Assembly: GCA_004299465.1 (NCBI GenBank)
Contig: SCST01000375.1
Location: 1 to 9,251, forward strand
DNA from: Methylovulum sp.
GTDB taxonomy: Bacteria > Pseudomonadota > Gammaproteobacteria > Methylococcales > Methylomonadaceae
Length of the DNA: 9,251 bases
Direction: 5' to 3'
Within the stretch, counting starts at the first letter, position 1. Each line of letters begins with the position of its first letter. The position numbers were made by a program, and so were the translations under genes. Positions 5,066-9,251 of this stretch are shown here, one piece after another. A model generated the notes under the pieces. That model made no database searches. It had not been told where the DNA came from and worked only from the letters and a program-made list of their open reading frames with translations.

Positions 5066-7369
5066 ATGAATAATAAACAAGGCGGCATTACGTTAAATAA
5101 AATGGCGTTAAATAAAATGGGGCGTGTGTGCATTGGTTTGTGCTTATTTCTATTTATGCTCCATGGTGCCTCAGTCAAAGCTAGCGGTTTAGCCATTTCC
5201 GGGCTGGATGTTGCAACACTGGCAGGAGGCAAGTTGCAGATACAGTTGGAGATGACGGGCGCGGCGGTTGCGCCGAAAGTATTTCATACCGATAATCCCG
5301 CACGTATCGCACTGGATTTTCTTGGTGTAAAAAATGCGTTGGGCAAAAAAATGTATCCCATCAACCAGGGTGTTGCCAGTAATGTTTATGTAGCGGAAGC
5401 CGCCGATAGAGTGCGCATCGTTGTCAACCTGCTCGAATCCGCTCCATTCGAAACCAAGGTGGCAGGCAATAAAGTATTGCTGACATTAACCCGTGCTAAT
5501 ACCTTAGCCCCGTCCGCGTTTAATCCCGTTGTTAAAAAGCCGCCGATGCCTGTTGCAATACCGACAGCTTCGGCGATCACCACGTTAATGCCGCAACAGG
5601 CCATCAGTGGGTTCGATTTCAAACGCGGAGAAAAAGGTGAAGGGCGTATATTGATTTCATTGGCAAATCCCAATACGGTTGTTAACAGCAAAGAAGAAGG
5701 CGGAAAAGTTGTGGTCAGCTTCCTGAATACCCGATTGTCCGGCAATCTGGCTAAGCGCCTGGATGTTTCCGAATTTGCAACGCCTGTTAAATTCATTGAC
5801 ACGGTTTCGTCCAATCAGGGGACTAAAATTACCGTGACGATGCAAAACAGTTTTTACGATTATTCCTTATTTCAAACCGAGGGTTTATTAACCGTTGAGT
5901 TCAGGCCTTTAACCAGCGGGGAAAAGGAAGCGCTGGAAAGGACGCGAGTCAAATATACCGGGGACAGATTGTCGTTAAACTTTCAGGAAATTGATATACG
6001 TAGCGTTATTGCCATTTTGGCGGAATTCACCGGCTTGAATGTCGTCGCCGGTGATGACGTGACCGGCAGTATTACGTTAAAGCTTGATGACGTGCCTTGG
6101 GATGAAGCGTTGGATTTTGTCATGATGACCAAAGGACTGGAAAAATATGAAACCGGCAATGTCACGTTAATAGCCCCGGTCGGAAAAATCAAGGAATACA
6201 AGGAAAAGCAGAAAGAGACCGAGCTTGTTGTCGAACAATTGGATCCGCTGATTACCGAATATATCCAGATCAATTATGCCAAAGCTGAAAACTTCAGGAA
6301 TTTGTTATACGGAAGAGATACCGGCGCTTTTGGCAGCTGCGGCGTGAGGACGAATAGAACAACGGCTTCAACAGGTGGACAGCAAAGCAACCAAAACACA
6401 AGCCAAACACAGAGTCAAAGCCAAGGCGCGTCTGGGCAAAGCGGTACAGGCACGGCTAATGAAATGTTTAAATTACTGTCCAGCCGGGGTTCTGCCGTAG
6501 TCGATGCAAGAACGAACACCTTGATCGTCCGCGAGACGGCTAAGCGTTTGGAAGATGTCAAAAAAATGATAAGCAGGCTTGATGTGACCGTGCGGCAAGT
6601 GATGATCGAATCAAGAGTCGTCATTGCGACCAATACGTTTGCGAAAGAACTAGGCGTCAAATTTGGCGTCACTAAGCAAGCCGATGTTGGGGATAACACA
6701 GCCTTTGCCCTAGGCGGGCGGGGGACTAAGGCTTTCGCCAATGCACAGCCGGATAGCAGCGGTAACATTGGCACCATTACCGATCAACTGGTTGATCTTG
6801 GCACAACAGCCACTCCTTACGGTGCATTGGGCATGACGCTGGCAAGAGGCGCGGATTATGTATTGAATCTTGAACTTTCAGCGTTGCAGGATCAGGGGCT
6901 CGGGGAAATTATATCCAATCCCAGGGTAATGACGACCGACCGCTGCCAAGCTAGCATAAAACAAGGGGTGCAGATTCCTTACCAAACATCAAGCGGGAAT
7001 TTGGGCACCAACATTCAATTCGTTGACGCGGTTTTGCAATTGGACGTCACGCCGCAAGTAACGCCCAGCGGTAGTATCATCATGGACCTGTACATATCAA
7101 AGGATGCTGTTGGCGCAGTAACCAATGGTATCCCAAGCATTGACACGAAGAATGTCAGGACCAATGTGCGGGTCAATGATGGTGAAACAATTGTACTGGG
7201 TGGTGTTTATGAAGGGACAAGCAGGAGTGACGTCAATAAAGTGCCTTTCTTTGCGGATTTGCCTGGCATAGGCTTTTTGTTCAAACGGACGCTTAACCAG
7301 GATGATAAAACTGAATTGCTGATTTTTGTCACGCCCAAGGTCATGAAAGATACTGTCGAAAATAATTGA
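5066..7369 (+). CDS. pilQ: Type IV pilus secretin PilQ
   Basis: PilQ is the outer-membrane secretin ring through which the pilus passes. The 767 residues show a signal peptide (hydrophobic core about 21-34, likely cleavage after A39 in VKA/SG), two AMIN peptidoglycan-binding domains (about 42-130 and 180-275), an N0/STN domain (from L302), an N1 secretin domain (about 394-510) interrupted by a Gln/Ser/Thr-rich insert (about 428-465), and the secretin C-domain (about 512-763). The C-domain has the signatures EIISNPRVMTTD, IKQGVQIPY, VRVNDGETIVLGG and PFFADLPGIGFLF. GAGGA (5054-5058) lies 7 bases before the ATG, supporting the first of three in-frame ATGs; the others (5102, 5117) lie in a tandem duplication. 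The mature protein has only two cysteines, C425 in the N1 insert region and C627 in the secretin domain. It ends the pil operon and is followed by a terminator. Confidence 0.97.
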   Translation: MNNKQGGITLNKMALNKMGRVCIGLCLFLFMLHGASVKASGLAISGLDVATLAGGKLQIQLEMTGAAVAPKVFHTDNPARIALDFLGVKNALGKKMYPINQGVASNVYVAEAADRVRIVVNLLESAPFETKVAGNKVLLTLTRANTLAPSAFNPVVKKPPMPVAIPTASAITTLMPQQAISGFDFKRGEKGEGRILISLANPNTVVNSKEEGGKVVVSFLNTRLSGNLAKRLDVSEFATPVKFIDTVSSNQGTKITVTMQNSFYDYSLFQTEGLLTVEFRPLTSGEKEALERTRVKYTGDRLSLNFQEIDIRSVIAILAEFTGLNVVAGDDVTGSITLKLDDVPWDEALDFVMMTKGLEKYETGNVTLIAPVGKIKEYKEKQKETELVVEQLDPLITEYIQINYAKAENFRNLLYGRDTGAFGSCGVRTNRTTASTGGQQSNQNTSQTQSQSQGASGQSGTGTANEMFKLLSSRGSAVVDARTNTLIVRETAKRLEDVKKMISRLDVTVRQVMIESRVVIATNTFAKELGVKFGVTKQADVGDNTAFALGGRGTKAFANAQPDSSGNIGTITDQLVDLGTTATPYGALGMTLARGADYVLNLELSALQDQGLGEIISNPRVMTTDRCQASIKQGVQIPYQTSSGNLGTNIQFVDAVLQLDVTPQVTPSGSIIMDLYISKDAVGAVTNGIPSIDTKNVRTNVRVNDGETIVLGGVYEGTSRSDVNKVPFFADLPGIGFLFKRTLNQDDKTELLIFVTPKVMKDTVENN
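5091..5120 (+). repeat. Perfect 15-bp tandem duplication in the pilQ signal region
   Basis: CGTTAAATAAAATGG occurs twice head to tail (5091-5105 and 5106-5120). It is in frame and encodes LNKM twice in the N-region of the PilQ signal peptide, each copy providing an in-frame ATG (5102 and 5117). Being a multiple of three, gain or loss of a copy would keep the frame. Confidence 0.95.
6346..6462 (+). other. Gln/Ser/Thr-rich insert within the PilQ N1 domain
   Basis: Residues about 428-466 of PilQ are dominated by Q, S, T, N and G and separate the first helix of N1 (YAKAENFRNLLYG) from its conserved second half (LLSSRGSAVVDARTNTLIV). Linkers at this place vary among PilQ proteins. This one is low-complexity with many CAA and AGC codons and is probably a flexible loop facing the lumen or periplasm. 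Confidence 0.75.
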
Positions 7370-7386
7370 CCGCTTCTACTGACAGC

Positions 7387-7414
7387 AAAAAGGGGGCATA
7401 ATGCCCCCTTTTTT
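7387..7414 (+). terminator. Intrinsic terminator after pilQ
   Basis: GGGGGCA (7392-7398) pairs with TGCCCCC (7402-7408) around a TAA loop. Five A residues precede the stem and six T residues (7409-7414) follow, extending the pairing to 12 bp. It lies 17 bases after the pilQ stop and is a textbook rho-independent terminator, with the A-run allowing weaker action in the other direction. It separates pilMNOPQ from aroKB transcription. Confidence 0.93.
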
Positions 7415-7567
7415 AATATATTCATTTTGATAACCTGAATCGTGCTGCAGCCGATCAGGCAACTGAATTCACTGTTAACGAAGCTATTATTGGAAATGGT
7501 ATCCTGCCGGGCAGGGCTGTTGAGTTTTAATAATTCCCGTTGCGGGAAAGACCTGCAAGGTATTTTG
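7415..7567 (+). promoter_or_regulatory. Leader region of aroK with two small hairpins; promoter expected here
   Basis: Since a terminator ends the pil transcript, aroKB probably has its own promoter in this interval. I found only a weak candidate: TATTAT (7485-7490) as a -10, with CTGAAT (7463-7468) as a poor -35 at 16 bases. Two stems are visible: CCTGC/GCAGG (7503-7515) and TTCCCG/CGGGAA with a TTG loop (7534-7548). The second ends 8 bases before the aroK Shine-Dalgarno sequence AAGG (7557-7560). An open frame reads in phase through this stretch from a GTG at 7442, but without a Shine-Dalgarno sequence or family similarity, so it is treated as untranslated. Confidence 0.4.
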
Positions 7568-8092
7568 ATGACAAGATCAGAGAATATATATTTAGTCGGC
7601 CTTATGGGGGCAGGAAAAACAACGATAGGCCGACAATTGGCAAGAGCGCTTAAACTGCCTTTTTATGACAGCGACAAGGCGATAGAGGAAAGAACAGGTG
7701 TGGACATCCCGACTATTTTTGAGTTTGAAGGCGAAGAAGGATTCAGGGATCGTGAACAGAAAATGATACAGCAATTGACGCTTATGAGCGGTATCGTGCT
7801 GGCGACCGGCGGCGGAGCCATCTTACGTGAAGAAAATCGTAAGCTTTTAAAAAATAATGGTTTTATTGTGTACTTGCAATGTTCTGTGGAAAGGATACTG
7901 GAGCGCACACGTAGGGACACACAAAGGCCTCTACTGAAGGCGGAAAACCCAAGGGAGCGCATAGAAAGCCTGTTTGCGCAACGCGAGCCGCTTTATCTGT
8001 CTTGTGCGGACTATAAAATCGATACCGGCATCATGCAGAGTAAAGAGGTTGTTGATCATATTCTCGAAGAATACCGGGCAGTGAATCGTTAA
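7568..8092 (+). CDS. aroK: Shikimate kinase
   Basis: Shikimate kinase phosphorylates shikimate at the 3-hydroxyl with ATP, the fifth step of chorismate synthesis, in the cytoplasm. The chosen ATG gives 174 residues, the size of AroK (173 in E. coli), and has AAGG at 7 bases. A GTG 126 bases upstream in the same frame would add a 42-residue extension unlike the family. Visible sites are the Walker A loop GLMGAGKT (11-18), the shikimate-binding aspartates in DSD (34-36), R60 in GFRDRE, the GGG turn (81-83), the lid arginine R120 in TQRPLL, and R139 before EPLY. All key residues are present, so the enzyme should be active. It lies 5 bases upstream of aroB and is very probably co-transcribed with it. 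Confidence 0.97.
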   Translation: MTRSENIYLVGLMGAGKTTIGRQLARALKLPFYDSDKAIEERTGVDIPTIFEFEGEEGFRDREQKMIQQLTLMSGIVLATGGGAILREENRKLLKNNGFIVYLQCSVERILERTRRDTQRPLLKAENPRERIESLFAQREPLYLSCADYKIDTGIMQSKEVVDHILEEYRAVNR

Positions 8093-8097
8093 CATCA

Positions 8098-9180
8098 ATG
8101 AAAACTTTACTTGTAGCATTAGGTAAGCGTAGTTACCCCATCTATATAGGTTCCGGTTTGCTGAGCCGGCCTGAACTGTTTAAAAAACATATCAAATCCA
8201 GACAGGTTATCGTAATCACCAATACCACGATTGCGCCGATATACCTAGATACTGTTTTAAAAAACCTTGACGATTACGTTATTGAATACCTGGTATTGCC
8301 GGACGGCGAGCAATACAAAACCCTGGACTCCGTAACACAAATTTTTGATAAATTACTGGCCTGTAAATTTAGCCGCAATGCTACATTGATTGCATTAGGC
8401 GGCGGTGTTATCGGTGATATGGGTGGTTTTGCCGCAGCCTGCTACCAGCGCGGCATCGCTTTTTTGCAAATACCGACGACTTTGCTGGCCCAGGTCGACT
8501 CATCGGTAGGGGGAAAAACAGGTGTCAACCATCCCTTGGGTAAAAACATGATTGGTGCTTTTTACCAACCGCAATGCGTTATTGCTGACGCGGATGTCCT
8601 GGATACGCTGGATGAACGGCAATTATCAGCAGGTTTGGCAGAGGTCATTAAATACGGCTTGATCAGGGATGCCGGTTTTTTTAACTGGTTGGAACAGAAT
8701 ATTGATCTATTATTGGCCAGGGATAAATCCGCCCTGGCTTATGCTATTGAGCATTCCTGTAAAAATAAAGCCGAAATTGTTGCCGAAGACGAGACTGAAA
8801 CGGGTGTCCGCGCGACATTAAATCTCGGACATACCTTTGGTCATGCTATTGAAACAGGTGTGGGCTATGGCGAATACCTGCATGGTGAGGCGGTTGCGAT
8901 AGGTACGTGTCTTGCCGCCGATCTTTCCAGGAGACACGCTTGGTTAACAGATGTGGATGTAGAACGTATTATTGCCCTGTTCAAACATAGTCGGTTACCG
9001 GTAGTTCCGCCGGCACAACTCGATGCAGGCAGGTTTTTAGAATTAATGGCTGTCGATAAAAAAAATATTGACGGTAAGATTCGCTTGATTTTATTAAAAA
9101 AAATAGGCTTGGCAACATTGCCTGTCGATGTTGACCGGGAACGCCTGGAGCTGACGCTGAAAACCTATGGTAGAAAATGA
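8098..9180 (+). CDS. aroB: 3-dehydroquinate synthase
   Basis: AroB converts DAHP to 3-dehydroquinate, the second step of the shikimate pathway, using NAD and a divalent metal. At 360 residues it matches the family (362 in E. coli). Characteristic stretches are DGEQYKTL (about 73-80), the nucleotide-binding GGGVIGDMGGF (101-111), the long active-site block TTLLAQVDSSVGGKTGVNHP (126-145) and GKNMIGAFYQP. The expected metal ligands are E182 (LAEVIKYG), H245 (NLGHTFGH) and H262 (LHGEAVAIG), with the same 63 and 17 residue spacing as in E. coli. The ATG at 8098 gives the normal N-terminus but has no clear Shine-Dalgarno sequence. It is only 5 bases after the aroK stop, so translation is probably coupled to aroK. 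No terminator follows, so the operon seems to continue. Confidence 0.97.
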   Translation: MKTLLVALGKRSYPIYIGSGLLSRPELFKKHIKSRQVIVITNTTIAPIYLDTVLKNLDDYVIEYLVLPDGEQYKTLDSVTQIFDKLLACKFSRNATLIALGGGVIGDMGGFAAACYQRGIAFLQIPTTLLAQVDSSVGGKTGVNHPLGKNMIGAFYQPQCVIADADVLDTLDERQLSAGLAEVIKYGLIRDAGFFNWLEQNIDLLLARDKSALAYAIEHSCKNKAEIVAEDETETGVRATLNLGHTFGHAIETGVGYGEYLHGEAVAIGTCLAADLSRRHAWLTDVDVERIIALFKHSRLPVVPPAQLDAGRFLELMAVDKKNIDGKIRLILLKKIGLATLPVDVDRERLELTLKTYGRK

Positions 9181-9251
9181 TACTTTTACCTACTCGATGA
9201 GAAAATCGGCAAACACCCAAGCCCATGCAGCCGACTATTCCCTGATAACGC
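9167..9251 (+). CDS. Possible start of a downstream gene, cut by the window edge
   Basis: An open frame runs from ATG at 9167 (overlapping the end of aroB by 14 bases) to the window edge, 28 codons, beginning MVENDTFTYSMRKSANTQ. A second in-frame ATG at 9197 (MRKS) would start after aroB ends. Neither has a strong Shine-Dalgarno sequence. The lack of a terminator after aroB and the unbroken frame favour a real gene, and the place is where a damX-like gene sits in E. coli. However, the short peptide matches no family I recognise, so no function is assigned. Confidence 0.4.
   Translation, partial: MVENDTFTYSMRKSANTQAHAADYSLIT

Noticed and set aside
7442..7567. In-frame 42-codon N-terminal extension of aroK from a GTG
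   Set aside because: No Shine-Dalgarno sequence, no similarity to the family, and the ATG at 7568 gives the normal AroK length with a good AAGG site.

Overview
The window looks like a chromosomal segment of a gammaproteobacterium with moderate base composition. The gene order pilM-pilN-pilO-pilP-pilQ-aroK-aroB is the classic gammaproteobacterial type IV pilus/shikimate block, known from Pseudomonas and, as hofMNOPQ-aroKB, from E. coli. The RNase E fragment also follows the E. coli enzyme closely through its catalytic and zinc-link parts. Protein style (lysine-rich PilO tail, Q/S-rich PilQ insert, PilM wording) would suit a Methylococcales-type methanotroph, but that is a low-confidence impression.

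Layout: (1) 1-1697, the 3' part of rne, encoding the end of the RNase E catalytic domain, the zinc link and a long disordered C-terminal scaffold. (2) 1698-2158, a 461-base intergenic stretch with no convincing gene. It holds a dense run of four consecutive hairpins (about 1813-1933), including a perfect 13-bp inverted repeat, and then a plausible sigma70 promoter for the pilus operon. (3) 2159-7369, pilMNOPQ in a tight operon. The first three junctions overlap by 1 or 4 bases and the last gap is 15 bases. (4) 7387-7414, a strong intrinsic terminator. (5) 7568-9180, aroK and aroB separated by 5 bases, preceded by a leader with two small hairpins. (6) 9167-9251, the possible beginning of a further gene overlapping the end of aroB.

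How the genes work together: PilM (cytoplasmic, actin-like), PilN and PilO (inner-membrane heterodimer), PilP (lipoprotein) and PilQ (outer-membrane secretin) form the alignment complex spanning the envelope, through which type IV pili extend and retract. AroK and AroB supply two steps of the shikimate pathway and are only positionally linked to the pilus genes. RNase E is the main mRNA-decay endonuclease and is unrelated in function.

I see no new enzyme system, mobile element, CRISPR array, tRNA or rRNA. The most interesting unexplained structure is the hairpin cluster between rne and pilM. Secondary points are the repeated E/K helices in the RNase E tail, a perfect 15-bp tandem duplication in the PilQ signal-peptide region, an isolated cysteine pair in mature PilQ, and the unusually long N-region of the PilP lipoprotein signal.
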